Positions 19,031 to 27,689 of a stretch of DNA of 37,225 nucleotides are shown one piece after another. The position numbers were made by a program, and so were the translations under genes. The DNA is taken from the NCBI GenBank assembly GCA_021799275.1, contig JAJZAT010000030.1, positions 1 to 37,225 of the forward strand, given 5' to 3'. Each line of letters starts with the position of its first letter. Within the stretch, counting starts at the first letter, position 1. This stretch comes from Bacillota bacterium. GTDB lineage: Bacteria > Bacillota > Sulfobacillia > JAJZYS01 > JAJYTV01. The notes under the pieces were generated by a model that was not told where the DNA came from, ran no database searches, and saw nothing but the letters and a program-made list of their open reading frames with translations.

Positions 19031-20491
19031 ATGATCGAGCGCTTGCCAGCCGACGTTACGCTGGATGAGCTTCAGTCCCTGTTGGGCGAAGGCGCCCTCA
19101 CCTCGGAAGAGCTCGTCTACCTGTGCCTCGACGCCGTCGCGAAGCGAAGCGGGGGACCTCAGGGTCTGAACGCGCTCATCGAGGTCAATCCGGACGCCGC
19201 GGCGATCGCGGCTGTCCTGGACCAGGAGCGCAAGGCTGGACGCGTACGCGGCCCCTTGCACGGCATCCCGGTCGTGCTCAAGGACAATATCGACACCGGC
19301 GACCATCAGCACACCAGTGCGGGCTCCCTCGCGCTCGCGGCCCACTACGCCCCGCGCGACGCGCACCTGGTGCGCAGGCTGCGCCACGCCGGGGCAATCA
19401 TCCTCGGCAAGGCCGGCATGACCGAGTGGGCGAACTTCATGACCGAAGGCATGCCCAACGGCTACTCCTCGCGTGGCGGCCAGGTGCTGAACGCCTGCGG
19501 CCCGTTCGATGCCGGCGGCTCGAGTTCCGGATCCGCCTCCGCCGTTTCGGGCGAGCTTGCGCCGCTTGCCGTGGGCACCGAAACATCCGGCTCGATCCTG
19601 AGCCCCGCCAGTCAGCAGGGCGTGGTCGGGCTGAAGCCCACCCTCGGCTACGTCAGCCGCAGCGGCGTCATTCCCATCGCCCACAGCCAGGACACGGCGG
19701 GGCCGATCGCGCGTAGCGTGCGTGACGCCCTGACCCTCCTCCGGGCCATGGTGGGCGGCGACCGGCGGGATCCCGTCTCGTACCTCGGCGAGTCCCATCC
19801 TCTGCCGCGGCCGGAGGAGCTTGAGGAGGGAGCGATCCAAGGCAGGCGATTCGGCGTGCCGCGCGACTACCTCGGCGAACTGCCCGCGCCCCTTGCGGCG
19901 GGCTTCGAGTCCGCGCTGAGAACGCTCGAGGCTCTCGGGGCGACCGTGGTGGACCCGGCCCCGATCCCGTCCGCCGGCAGGGAGTGGGGGGAGGAGGTCC
20001 TGTTCTACGAGTTCAAGTCCGACCTCAACGCCTATCTCGGCCACACGGGACCCGATGTCCCCGTGCACAGCCTGCGCGAGCTCATCTTCTTCAACGATCG
20101 CAACCGGCGCCTGCTCCTGCGTTATGGCCAGACCCTGCTCTTGCAGTCCGAGGCGACGTCGGGCACCCTGAGCGACCCCGCGTACCTCAGGGCGCGCCGG
20201 CGCGATCTCCTCTGGTCGCGGCAGGAGGGCATCGATCACACGCTCGCGGCGAACCGCCTGGACGCCCTGGTCTTCCCGAACAACTATGGCGCGGACATCG
20301 CCGCGCGCGCCGGCTACCCCTCGATCTGCGTCCCTGCGGGCGTGACCAGCGAAGGCGAGCCATTCGCGCTCACCTTCTGCGGCACCGCCTTCGCGGAAGC
20401 GCAGCTCGTGCGCTTCGGCTACGCCTACGAGCAGGCGACGCGCGCGAGGGCGGCGATGCCGCTGCGTCACCGCCAGCCCCCACAGGCCTAA
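19031..20491 (+). CDS. Amidase (amidase-signature family)
   Basis: This 486-residue enzyme has the Ser-cisSer-Lys triad of the amidase-signature family: Lys84 in VVLKDNID, the serine-rich GGSSSGSA at 162-169 with the cis-serine, and nucleophile Ser188 in [11 protein letters not shown]. It hydrolyses a carboxamide to acid and ammonia; the substrate cannot be read from the sequence. GatA is less likely because gatB and gatC are not adjacent. The ATG has GGAGG 8 nt upstream and lies 23 nt after the cyclase gene, so the two may share a transcript. It is convergent with the glycosidase gene, with only 7 nt between stops. Confidence 0.9.
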   Translation: MIERLPADVTLDELQSLLGEGALTSEELVYLCLDAVAKRSGGPQGLNALIEVNPDAAAIAAVLDQERKAGRVRGPLHGIPVVLKDNIDTGDHQHTSAGSLALAAHYAPRDAHLVRRLRHAGAIILGKAGMTEWANFMTEGMPNGYSSRGGQVLNACGPFDAGGSSSGSASAVSGELAPLAVGTETSGSILSPASQQGVVGLKPTLGYVSRSGVIPIAHSQDTAGPIARSVRDALTLLRAMVGGDRRDPVSYLGESHPLPRPEELEEGAIQGRRFGVPRDYLGELPAPLAAGFESALRTLEALGATVVDPAPIPSAGREWGEEVLFYEFKSDLNAYLGHTGPDVPVHSLRELIFFNDRNRRLLLRYGQTLLLQSEATSGTLSDPAYLRARRRDLLWSRQEGIDHTLAANRLDALVFPNNYGADIAARAGYPSICVPAGVTSEGEPFALTFCGTAFAEAQLVRFGYAYEQATRARAAMPLRHRQPPQA

Positions 20492-20498
20492 GGGAAGG

Positions 20499-21680
20499 TC
20501 ACGGTCCGGGCAGCCGGCCGTACCCCGCCCAAGGGGCGGGCGCATGCGTCTTGATGGCGGCATCTACGGCCAGGAGCCTCACAGCACCGCTTTGCGTGAG
20601 CAGAGGATGCCCGGCCGTTTTGGGCGGGGGACCCTGCCAGTCGTTTGCAACGAGGCCGTTGCCGTTACGCGCATCCGTCCAGGCGGAAGCGGCGCTCGAC
20701 GAGATCACCCGCGCGATCGCCGGATCGCCGGTCTCGTCGTAGAGCAGCAGCAGATTGTCCACCAACACCCCGCCGAACTCCGCCGGCGGTTCGATGGCTC
20801 CGTCCGCTCTGACCAGTTTGCGCAGCACGAACCCGGCCGTCTTGCGGGCTTGCCTGAGGTACGAGGCTTGGTGGGTGATGCGGTAGAGCAGCACCGCGGC
20901 GCCGATCACGGTGCCCTGGTTGTAGGTCCAGTCGCTGTGGGAGATGGCGCCCGTGCCGTCGATGTTCCCCCAGACCTGCCCGGTGCGCGGGTCGACGAGC
21001 GTGCGCACCTGCCAGTGATAGATCTTCTTGGCCCAGGCGAGGTAGGTGGAGCGTCCTGTGGCCAGATAGAGGCGGGCCGCCAGTTCGGCGACCGGGGCGT
21101 TCGAGACGGTGTTGCGCGTGTCGCGGTCGTCGTTCCAGTAGATCCCGCCCAAGCGGTTGTCCCAGCCGGTCTCCTCGTACCGGAACACCGCCTCCGCCTC
21201 CCGCAGGTAGCGCTCGTCCGCGGTGAGATCGAAGGCCTCGACCAGGTCGAGACCGACCCAGGCGTTGTCGTCGTAGTACTTGACGGCCGCGGGCCCCGGA
21301 TCGACGGTGGGGGCGTAGGCGGGCAGGCCGGCCTCCGTGTCCCAGTACCGGTCGAGATCGTCCGCCAGTCTCCGCACCACCGGCATGAAGCGCCGGCCCC
21401 CGGGCAGCGCCGCGACATCCTCGAGCGCTTTGAGAGCCCAGGAGTAGCCCCAGATCCTTGCGAACTGCGATGTGCCGGAGGGTGCGTAGCTCGTGAGGAG
21501 CCCGCGGTCCGGAAGGTAGTACCAGGCGAGCATGGCCTTCGCCGCCGCCTGGGCGCGCAGGACCGAAGTGGCCTTGACGGGGTTGGGCTGCGGGACGAAG
21601 CCACGTATGGCCACTAGGGCCAGCCCGAAGGCCGCGATCACCGCCGCCAGCACTGCGAGCGTACGCCGTTGCGCCAACAC
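20499..21680 (-). CDS. Secreted glycoside hydrolase, GH76-like
   Basis: About 393 residues, with an N-terminal hydrophobic segment (LAVLAAVIAAFGLALVAIRGF) that is a signal peptide or anchor. The body is an alpha/alpha-barrel type sequence with YYDDNAWVGLDLVEA (Asp137-Asp138) and SDWTYNQGTVIGAAVLLY, as in the GH76 family of alpha-1,6-mannanases, where two adjacent aspartates are catalytic. It probably acts outside the membrane on mannose-containing polymers. The start is GTG 21680 or TTG 21677, both just after AAAGGAG; a longer frame runs into the upstream binding-protein gene. It follows the second binding-protein gene in the same direction. Confidence 0.75.
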   Translation of the reverse strand: MLAQRRTLAVLAAVIAAFGLALVAIRGFVPQPNPVKATSVLRAQAAAKAMLAWYYLPDRGLLTSYAPSGTSQFARIWGYSWALKALEDVAALPGGRRFMPVVRRLADDLDRYWDTEAGLPAYAPTVDPGPAAVKYYDDNAWVGLDLVEAFDLTADERYLREAEAVFRYEETGWDNRLGGIYWNDDRDTRNTVSNAPVAELAARLYLATGRSTYLAWAKKIYHWQVRTLVDPRTGQVWGNIDGTGAISHSDWTYNQGTVIGAAVLLYRITHQASYLRQARKTAGFVLRKLVRADGAIEPPAEFGGVLVDNLLLLYDETGDPAIARVISSSAASAWTDARNGNGLVANDWQGPPPKTAGHPLLTQSGAVRLLAVDAAIKTHAPAPWAGYGRLPGP

Positions 21681-21772
21681 GGACTCCTTTCCTAGGCGCC
21701 GATGTCGCCAAAATATCGCGTCGATCGCCTCTATGAGGGTACCCGCGGCAGCCGGGCCCCACGCGAACGCTG

Positions 21773-21806
21773 GCGAGGCGGCTCCCGCCGGGCGGGCCCG
21801 CCTCGC
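21773..21806 (-). terminator. GC-rich hairpin between a binding-protein gene and the glycosidase gene
   Basis: CGAGGCGG (21774-21781) pairs with CCGCCTCG (21798-21805), extended by a G-C pair, with further GC pairing inside the loop. It lies just downstream of the binding-protein stop at 21818. There is no U-tract, so partial termination or mRNA 3'-end protection is as likely as full termination. Confidence 0.45.
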
Positions 21807-21817
21807 TGCTGACGCGG

Positions 21818-23491
21818 TCAGTGCGCCGCTACGCGCATGAACTCGAACTGGGGTGTCTTCACCGGGTGCAGGTAGTACATGAGGTCCCGGTGCGTCCCCT
21901 GCGGCTGCACCCAGGGCTGGACCAAGGCGTCGTTCCAATAGTTGTAGAGGAACGCCCAGGCCGCCTTCTGGACTGCGATCTGCTCGGCCTGCCGGTAGTC
22001 GGCCACGCGCTGCGCCTGCTGGCTGGCCGGCAGGGCGTCGGCCTCGGTGATCAGCCGCTGGAACTGGGGATCGGTCCAGTCGCCGACATTCGTCGCCCCG
22101 AATGCCTGCCGGCTGAGCAGGTTGAAGAGGAAGTCCTGGGCATCCGGATAGTCCTGGAACCAGTCGGTCCAGGCGATGTTCCAGCTGCCCTTGGGATTGT
22201 CCTCAAGGGGCCAGTAGTTGCCGATCTGGCTGGTGCCGACGAGAGACACCTTCATGCCGACAGCCGCAAGTTCGGTCTGGATGATCTCCGCGGTGCGGAC
22301 GTGGTCGCTCTCGTTGGACGGGTAGATGAAGGTGAGCTGCTGGCCGTGGTAGCCGGCCTGCTGCAGCAGCTGCCTCGCCTTGGTGGGGTTGTACGGGTAG
22401 GGGTCCTTGATCGACGGGTTGTAGCCCGCGATGCCAGGCGGCAGGGGCTGCGTCATCATGTTCGTGCGGTCGTTGGTGATGTTCTTCAGGATCAGCTGCT
22501 TGTTGATGGCGTAGTTGACCGCCTGACGCATCAGCACGTTGTTGAAGGGGGCCTTCGTCGTGTTGAACGCCAGGTATACGACGCCGTTCTCGACGACGTT
22601 GTGGTACTGGGACTTGAGCTGCGAGGAGGCCAGAACCTTCGCGTAGATCTCGGAAGGGAGGGGGCCGAACAGGAAGGCGTAGTCACCCTGCTGGTAGCGC
22701 AGGAGGGCCAGACTGGACGAGACGTTCTCGTCCATCACGACCTTGGGCTCGCCCTTGCGGTAGCGCCAGCTCGTCGTGTTCGGCAAGAGCACCATCTGAT
22801 GCCCGCGATTCCAGCTCGCGAGCTTGTACGGACCCGTTCCGACCGCGTGCGTCTGGTAGTTCTGGCCGTACTCCTTGACGACGCGCGGGTCGACGATCGC
22901 CGCCGACATCAGGGCCATCTCGTTGAGGAAGAACGCCTGCGGGGTCTTCAGTTTGATCCGCACGACGCCCGGTCTGGGCGACGTCAGGCCGGACATGCCC
23001 GTCATGCCGGCGGGCGGCGGGTTGCCGCCGTTGAACCAGTGGTTGTAGCCGACGATGTCGGAGTAGGCGAAGCCATAGGGAGCAGCTCCGCTCGAGTTCG
23101 CGTCGCCGCGGGTGACCCGGTTGAGCGAGTAGATGACGTCCTGCGCCGTCACCGGGTCGCCGTTCGAGAATTTGATGTCCTTCTTCAGCGTGAAGGTGTA
23201 GGTCTTGCCGTCGGGCGACACGGTCCAGCTGGCAAGACCAGGCTGAAGCCTCGTCGAGTACGGGTTGTACTCGACCAGCGTGTCGTAGATCTCCTGCATC
23301 GGCACCATCGAAGTCACGTCGGTCCACTGCGTGGGGTCGAGCGTCTCGATGTTGCTCGAGAAAGAGAAATGCAGCACCTGCGGCGTATTGGCACCGGTGG
23401 TTGTGGCAGCGCCACAGCCGGCGGCCGTCATGGCCAATGCCGCGACGCCCGCCGCGGCCGTGGTCCAGCGCCTCCAGAGTGGATTCGCCAT
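21818..23491 (-). CDS. ABC transporter substrate-binding protein, family 5, lipoprotein
   Basis: This 557-residue extracytoplasmic peptide- or nickel-type binding protein has a lipoprotein signal with Cys26 (TAAGC), so it should be lipid-anchored. The family-5 features follow: LHFSFSSNIETLDPTQWTD, then PGLASWTVSPDGKTYTF and FSNGDPVTAQDVIYSLNRV. The ATG at 23491 has AAGGAGG 6 nt upstream. It is closely similar along its whole length to the protein at 24763-26433, so the two are paralogues. A terminator at 23691-23729 separates it from the upstream permease gene, so it probably has its own promoter. The ligand is not known. Confidence 0.92.
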   Translation of the reverse strand: MANPLWRRWTTAAAGVAALAMTAAGCGAATTTGANTPQVLHFSFSSNIETLDPTQWTDVTSMVPMQEIYDTLVEYNPYSTRLQPGLASWTVSPDGKTYTFTLKKDIKFSNGDPVTAQDVIYSLNRVTRGDANSSGAAPYGFAYSDIVGYNHWFNGGNPPPAGMTGMSGLTSPRPGVVRIKLKTPQAFFLNEMALMSAAIVDPRVVKEYGQNYQTHAVGTGPYKLASWNRGHQMVLLPNTTSWRYRKGEPKVVMDENVSSSLALLRYQQGDYAFLFGPLPSEIYAKVLASSQLKSQYHNVVENGVVYLAFNTTKAPFNNVLMRQAVNYAINKQLILKNITNDRTNMMTQPLPPGIAGYNPSIKDPYPYNPTKARQLLQQAGYHGQQLTFIYPSNESDHVRTAEIIQTELAAVGMKVSLVGTSQIGNYWPLEDNPKGSWNIAWTDWFQDYPDAQDFLFNLLSRQAFGATNVGDWTDPQFQRLITEADALPASQQAQRVADYRQAEQIAVQKAAWAFLYNYWNDALVQPWVQPQGTHRDLMYYLHPVKTPQFEFMRVAAH

Positions 23492-23690
23492 GTTCGACCT
23501 CCTTGCACCGGGACATGCGTGATGTCTTCGTTCGTGCGGCCCTCGAACCATCACCTCCGCCCTTTGGGCAGCCGGCAGCGCCACAAGGCGCCGCAAGACC
23601 TCAGAGAGATCATTCGCAAGGGAACCCTCTTTTGGGTGGGACCGCCGGAATAGGGGAGTGGGGCGCGCTGTCTTCTGCTCAGCCGTCGCG

Positions 23691-23729
23691 CAGAACGAAA
23701 ACGGAACCGATCCCTCAGGACCGGTTCCG
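23691..23729 (-). terminator. Intrinsic terminator after the permease gene
   Basis: Read on the minus strand, CGGAACCGGTCC (23729-23718) and GGATCGGTTCCG (23713-23702) form a 12-bp stem with one G-U pair and the 4-nt loop TGAG. TTTTCGTTCT follows directly. It lies about 43 nt after the permease stop and ends the permease/binding-protein/permease transcript before the next binding-protein gene. Confidence 0.8.
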
Positions 23730-23771
23730 CCACAGGCAATGGGGCGGGACGTGCATGAAACCAGAGTGGAA

Positions 23772-24689
23772 TCAGCTGTAGGACACGCGCGGGTCCAGGA
23801 ACGCGTATACGATGTCCACTACGAGGTTCATGATGACGATGGCGCTTGCGGAGAAAAGCGTGACGCCCATGATCAGCGAGCCGTCGTCGTTGCCGATGGC
23901 CTGGTTCAGCAGAAAGCCGAGACCGCTCCAGTTGAAAATCGTCTCGGTCACGATGAGGCCCCCGAGCAGGGCTCCCAAGTCCAGACCGAGGTAGGTAATG
24001 ACCGGAATCAGGGAGTTGCGGATTGTGTGCTTGAAGAGCACGAGAGATTCCTTCGCGCCCTTGGCCCGGGCTGTGCGCACGTAATCCATGCGCATAGTCT
24101 CGAGGGTGGAAGAGCGCAGAATGCGGGCGTAAAAGGCGGAACCCGTGATCCCCACGGATAGGGCGGGCAGGATCACGCCCGAGGCTGAGACTCCGCCCAG
24201 TGGCAACCAGCCAAGCTTGAATGCCACCAGCAACAGCAGCATCGACCCGACCCAGTAGGTCGGCATGGAGATGCCAAGGATCGAGAGGAAGCGCAGGAAG
24301 TTGTCGACGAAAGAGTAGCGCTTCACTGCGGCGATGATGCCGATCGGGATGCCGATGATGAGTTCAAAGCATACGGCGACCACGGCAAGATAGAACGTCA
24401 GCGGCGCGGCTTGCAGGACCTGCCCTGCCACGGTGCGCCGCATGATGAAGTCATACCCCAGGTTGCCATGGATGAACTGATTTGCGAACACGAGGTAGCG
24501 GTACCAGAGGGGTCGGTTGAGGCCGAGAGCACGACGGATCGACGCCAGAGTCGCCGCACTCGCGTGCTGCCCCGCGATCAGGCGCGCCGGATCAGACGGA
24601 ACGAGATACGCGATGAAGTACGTCACGGTCAGGATCGCCCAGATCGTGATGACCGTCCAAAATAGGCGCCGGACCAGGTAGGACCCCAA
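23772..24689 (-). CDS. ABC transporter permease, peptide type (DppB/OppB-like)
   Basis: This 305-residue permease starts GSYLVRRLFWTVITIWAILTV and has six predicted helices. The extracytoplasmic loop after helix 1 contains the RRALGLNRPLWYRYLVF segment typical of DppB/OppB. The EAA-like loop includes MRMDYVRTARAKGAKESLVLFKHTIRNSLIP. The start appears to be TTG 24689, as it is the only start codon after an upstream stop, and its ribosome binding site is weak; lower translation than the binding proteins is expected. It pairs with the permease at 26529-27452. No ATPase gene lies in the window. Confidence 0.9.
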   Translation of the reverse strand: MGSYLVRRLFWTVITIWAILTVTYFIAYLVPSDPARLIAGQHASAATLASIRRALGLNRPLWYRYLVFANQFIHGNLGYDFIMRRTVAGQVLQAAPLTFYLAVVAVCFELIIGIPIGIIAAVKRYSFVDNFLRFLSILGISMPTYWVGSMLLLLVAFKLGWLPLGGVSASGVILPALSVGITGSAFYARILRSSTLETMRMDYVRTARAKGAKESLVLFKHTIRNSLIPVITYLGLDLGALLGGLIVTETIFNWSGLGFLLNQAIGNDDGSLIMGVTLFSASAIVIMNLVVDIVYAFLDPRVSYS

Positions 24690-24721
24690 AGTATATCACC
24701 CAAGCTTTCATGGCCGAGGAT

Positions 24722-24749
24722 GCCGGGGCCGGCCGTAGCCGGCCCCGGC
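24722..24749 (-). other. Perfect GC hairpin between a binding-protein gene and its permease gene
   Basis: A 12-bp stem made only of G-C pairs (24722-24733 with 24738-24749) and a 4-nt loop lies 13 nt downstream of the binding-protein stop and 33 nt before the permease start. No U-tract follows. Hairpins at this place in binding-protein operons commonly protect the upstream mRNA, giving more binding protein than permease; that role is inferred here. Confidence 0.6.
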
Positions 24750-24762
24750 GCGAAACGACGGC

Positions 24763-26433
24763 TCAGTGGGGCGCTACGTGCATGTACTGGAACTGTGGAG
24801 TCTTGACCGGGTGCAGATACAGCATCAGGTCCTGGTATGTGCCCTGCGGCTTGACCCACGGCTGGATCAGCGCGTCGTTCCACTCGTTGTACAGGAAGGC
24901 CCACGCCGCCTTGTTGACAGCGATCGACTCGGCCTTCGAGTAGTCGAGGTTACGCTGGTACTGCGCGCTGGCCGGCAGTTCGTCCGCCTGGGTGACGAGC
25001 CTCTGGAACGTCGGGTCGGTCCAGTTGCCGACATTGGTGGCGCCGAATGCCTGGGTGCTCAGCAGGTTGAACAGGAAGTCCTGGGCGTCCGGGTAGTCCT
25101 GGAACCAGTCGGTCCAGGCGATGTTCCAGTTGCCGCTGGCGTTGTCTTCGAGCGGCCAGTAGTTGCCGATCTGGCTCGTACCGGAGATCGAGACCTTCAT
25201 GCCGACGGCGCGGAGTTCCGTCTGGATGATCTCAGCCGTGCGGATGTGGTCCGTGTTGTTGGACGGGAAGATGAAGGTGATCGCCTGGCCCTTGTAGCCC
25301 GCCTTCTTCAGCAGGGTCTTGGCAAGCTTAGGGTTGTACGGGTAGGGGTTCTTGATGGACTTGTTGTAGCCGGGGATGCCCGGAGGCAGGGGCTGAGTCA
25401 TGGTCTGCGTGCGGCCGTTGGTGATGTCCTTGAGGATCAGGTTCTTGTCGATGGCGTAGTTGACCGCCTGACGCATGTACACGTTGTTGAACGGCGCCTT
25501 CGTCGTGTTGAAGGCGAGGTACACAACCCCGTTCTCGACGACGTTATGGTACTGCTTCTTCAGCGTCGGCGAGCTCAGGACCTTAGCGTAGACCTCGGAC
25601 GGCAAAGGACCGAAGTCGAAGGCGTACTGCCCTTGCTGGTACCGAAGCAGCGCAAGGTCCGGGTTGACGTTCTCGTCCATGACGACCGTCGGCTCACCCT
25701 TGGTGTAGCGCCAGCTCGTCGGGTTCGGCACCAGGATCATCTGGTGGCCCTGGTTCCAGCTCTTCAGCTTGTATGGACCGCTGCCGATCGCGTGCAGCTG
25801 GTAGTTCTGACCGTACTTGGCCACGACCGTGGGGTCGACGATCGCCGCCGACATCAAGGCCAGTTCGTTGAGGAAGAAGGCCTGCGGCGTCTGCAGGGTG
25901 ATCTGCACCACGGAGGGCGAAAGCGCCTTTAGGCCGCTCATGCCCGTCATGCCGGCGGGCGGCGGGTTGCCCTTGTTGTTCCACTGGCTGTAGCCAACGA
26001 TGTCCGAGTAGGCGAAGCCGTAGGGGGCCGCGCCGCTCGAGTTCGCGTCGCCGCGGGTCACACGGTTCAGCGAGTAGACGACGTCCTGGGCCGTCACCGG
26101 GTCACCGTTCGAGAACTTGATGCCCTTCTTCAGCGTGAAGGTATACACCAGGCCGTTCTTCGAGACGGTGTACGTGGCAATGCCGGGAACGATCTTGGCG
26201 GTGACATTGTTGTACTCGACGAGGGTGTCGTAGATTTCCTGCATCGGGTACATCGAAGTCATGTCGGTCCACTGGGTCGGGTCCAGGGTCTCAATGTTAC
26301 TAGAGAACGAGAAGTGCAGCACGTTGGCAGTGCTTGCAGTGGAAACCCCCGGCGCCACCATGGACGCTGTTAGAGCCAGTGTCGCCACCCCGGCCAAGCC
26401 CATGGACCATCGCTTCCAGGATGCGTTCGCCAT
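24763..26433 (-). CDS. ABC transporter substrate-binding protein, family 5, without lipobox
   Basis: This 556-residue family-5 binding protein is closely similar to the one at 21818-23491; long stretches such as VLHFSFSSNIETLDPTQWTD are identical. Its N-terminus is a plain secretory signal (about residues 1-34, ending near GVSTAS) with no cysteine, so it is not a lipoprotein. The ATG has GAGGAGG 7 nt upstream. It lies between two permease genes in one transcription unit. In a monoderm cell a non-anchored binding protein would need another way to stay at the surface, so it may be held by the signal segment or released. Confidence 0.92.
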   Translation of the reverse strand: MANASWKRWSMGLAGVATLALTASMVAPGVSTASTANVLHFSFSSNIETLDPTQWTDMTSMYPMQEIYDTLVEYNNVTAKIVPGIATYTVSKNGLVYTFTLKKGIKFSNGDPVTAQDVVYSLNRVTRGDANSSGAAPYGFAYSDIVGYSQWNNKGNPPPAGMTGMSGLKALSPSVVQITLQTPQAFFLNELALMSAAIVDPTVVAKYGQNYQLHAIGSGPYKLKSWNQGHQMILVPNPTSWRYTKGEPTVVMDENVNPDLALLRYQQGQYAFDFGPLPSEVYAKVLSSPTLKKQYHNVVENGVVYLAFNTTKAPFNNVYMRQAVNYAIDKNLILKDITNGRTQTMTQPLPPGIPGYNKSIKNPYPYNPKLAKTLLKKAGYKGQAITFIFPSNNTDHIRTAEIIQTELRAVGMKVSISGTSQIGNYWPLEDNASGNWNIAWTDWFQDYPDAQDFLFNLLSTQAFGATNVGNWTDPTFQRLVTQADELPASAQYQRNLDYSKAESIAVNKAAWAFLYNEWNDALIQPWVKPQGTYQDLMLYLHPVKTPQFQYMHVAPH

Positions 26434-26528
26434 TCTTCGACCTCCTCGCAGAAAAGCGGGCCAGGATTCTGCCTGTCAACCCGTTGCGCTTACGCCGACT
26501 GATCACCTCCCAATGTGCGCATCCACGC

Positions 26529-27452
26529 CTACTCGCCTGCGCGCGGGTTCAATGCGTCGCTGAGGCCATCACCCAGCAGGTTGAAGCCGAGCGTCGCCAG
26601 AGCGATCGCGATGCCGGGCCAGACAATCAGCCAGGGATCTGTCTGGTACCAGCTGAGGCCGAGGTTGATCATCTTGCCCCAGGAAACCGTCGGATCCGGC
26701 ACTCCAATCGAAAGGAACGAGAGTGCCGATTCGAGGAGGATGTTGCTCGCGATCAGCAGCGTTCCATAGACCACGATCGGGCCCATGATGTTCGGGAAGA
26801 TGTGCTTGAAGAGGATGCTCGGCGTGCGAACACCGACCGCCCGCGCCGATTCCACATACTCGAGCTTGCGTGCCGCGAGAGTCTGACCTCGCGTGATGCG
26901 CGCGATGCCCGCCCAGCCCAGGATGCCGATCACCTCGTAGACCGTGGCCACCGTGGGATGGATCACGACCGAGCGAAGGAGGATGACGAAGAGGAAGAGC
27001 GGGAACGCCAGCACGACGTCGGTGATGCGCATCAGGACGTTGTCGAGCATGCCGCCAACGTAGCCCGAGATAAGACCGATCACGACTCCGATCACCAGCG
27101 TGATCAGCGTGGCCATGAAGCCGACCTCCATGGACACCTGCGTGCCATAGAGCAGCATGCTCATCTCGTCGCGGCCGGAAGCGTCGGTGCCAAGGAAGAA
27201 GTGGTGCCATTGCCACGTCGGGTTTAGCGGCAATCCCTGCATCGTCGTGCCGTCGGGGTAGGACGTGTAGGGGCTCATTGGTGCAAGCGAAGGGGCAAAG
27301 ATGGCCAGGAGAATCATGATGACGACCAGGACTAGACCAAAGACGGCCAGCTTGTTCTTGAGGAATCGCCGCACCGCGGTCTGCAGCGGTGTGCGGATTT
27401 GCTCCTCGGCCAGCGATTGGGTGGGAACGGGATTCACCGCGGGAAGCGACAT
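26529..27452 (-). CDS. ABC transporter permease, peptide type (DppC/OppC-like)
   Basis: This 307-residue permease has the N-terminal cytoplasmic segment and first helix (FLKNKLAVFGLVLVVIMIL) of the DppC/OppC family, HHFFLGTDASGRDEMSMLLYG in the first loop, and an EAA-like loop ARKLEYVESARAVGVRTPSILF. The C-terminus ends with NLLGDGLSDALNPR, typical of the family. The ATG at 27452 has AAGGAG 8 nt upstream; earlier in-frame starts lack this. It is the first gene of the minus-strand transporter unit. Its partner permease is at 23772-24689. Confidence 0.9.
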   Translation of the reverse strand: MSLPAVNPVPTQSLAEEQIRTPLQTAVRRFLKNKLAVFGLVLVVIMILLAIFAPSLAPMSPYTSYPDGTTMQGLPLNPTWQWHHFFLGTDASGRDEMSMLLYGTQVSMEVGFMATLITLVIGVVIGLISGYVGGMLDNVLMRITDVVLAFPLFLFVILLRSVVIHPTVATVYEVIGILGWAGIARITRGQTLAARKLEYVESARAVGVRTPSILFKHIFPNIMGPIVVYGTLLIASNILLESALSFLSIGVPDPTVSWGKMINLGLSWYQTDPWLIVWPGIAIALATLGFNLLGDGLSDALNPRAGE

Positions 27453-27503
27453 GCTCCAGACTCCTTCTTTGAGCCGCCCGACGCACGGGTCTCGGGTCGC
27501 GCA

Positions 27504-27534
27504 ATAATACGCCTTCCGCAGGATTAAAACCTGC
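27504..27534 (-). promoter_or_regulatory. Promoter and operator candidate for the peptide transporter unit
   Basis: Upstream of the permease gene the minus strand has TATTAT (27509-27504) as a candidate -10. An inverted repeat, GCAGG (27518-27522) and CCTGC (27530-27534) with an AT-only 7-nt spacer, sits just upstream where the -35 would be. The local AT content is unusual here. A repressor or activator site is plausible but its regulator is unknown. Confidence 0.35.
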
Positions 27535-27689
27535 TTAAGATGAGAAGGATGGTCCATTCGTCCCGCGCCCGGTCCGACACACGGCGGCCCGCCCTGCACA
27601 GGCGGTCAACACCAATCCGCCCGGTATGTGCCGGGCATGCCGCGCCGGAGGAAAGAGCACACGTGCAGGCCTTTCGGCCGAGTACTTGG

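Noticed and set aside
23618-23645. T-box-like motif GGGTGGGACCGCC on the plus strand
   Set aside because: It matches the T-box core well, but no plus-strand gene follows for over 6 kb and no matching terminator was found; treated as chance in GC-rich sequence.
26450-26479. TTGACA at 26479-26474 as a promoter for the binding-protein gene
   Set aside because: The only candidate -10 at suitable spacing (TTTTCT) is poor and would put the transcript start about 10 nt before the ATG, removing most of the leader.
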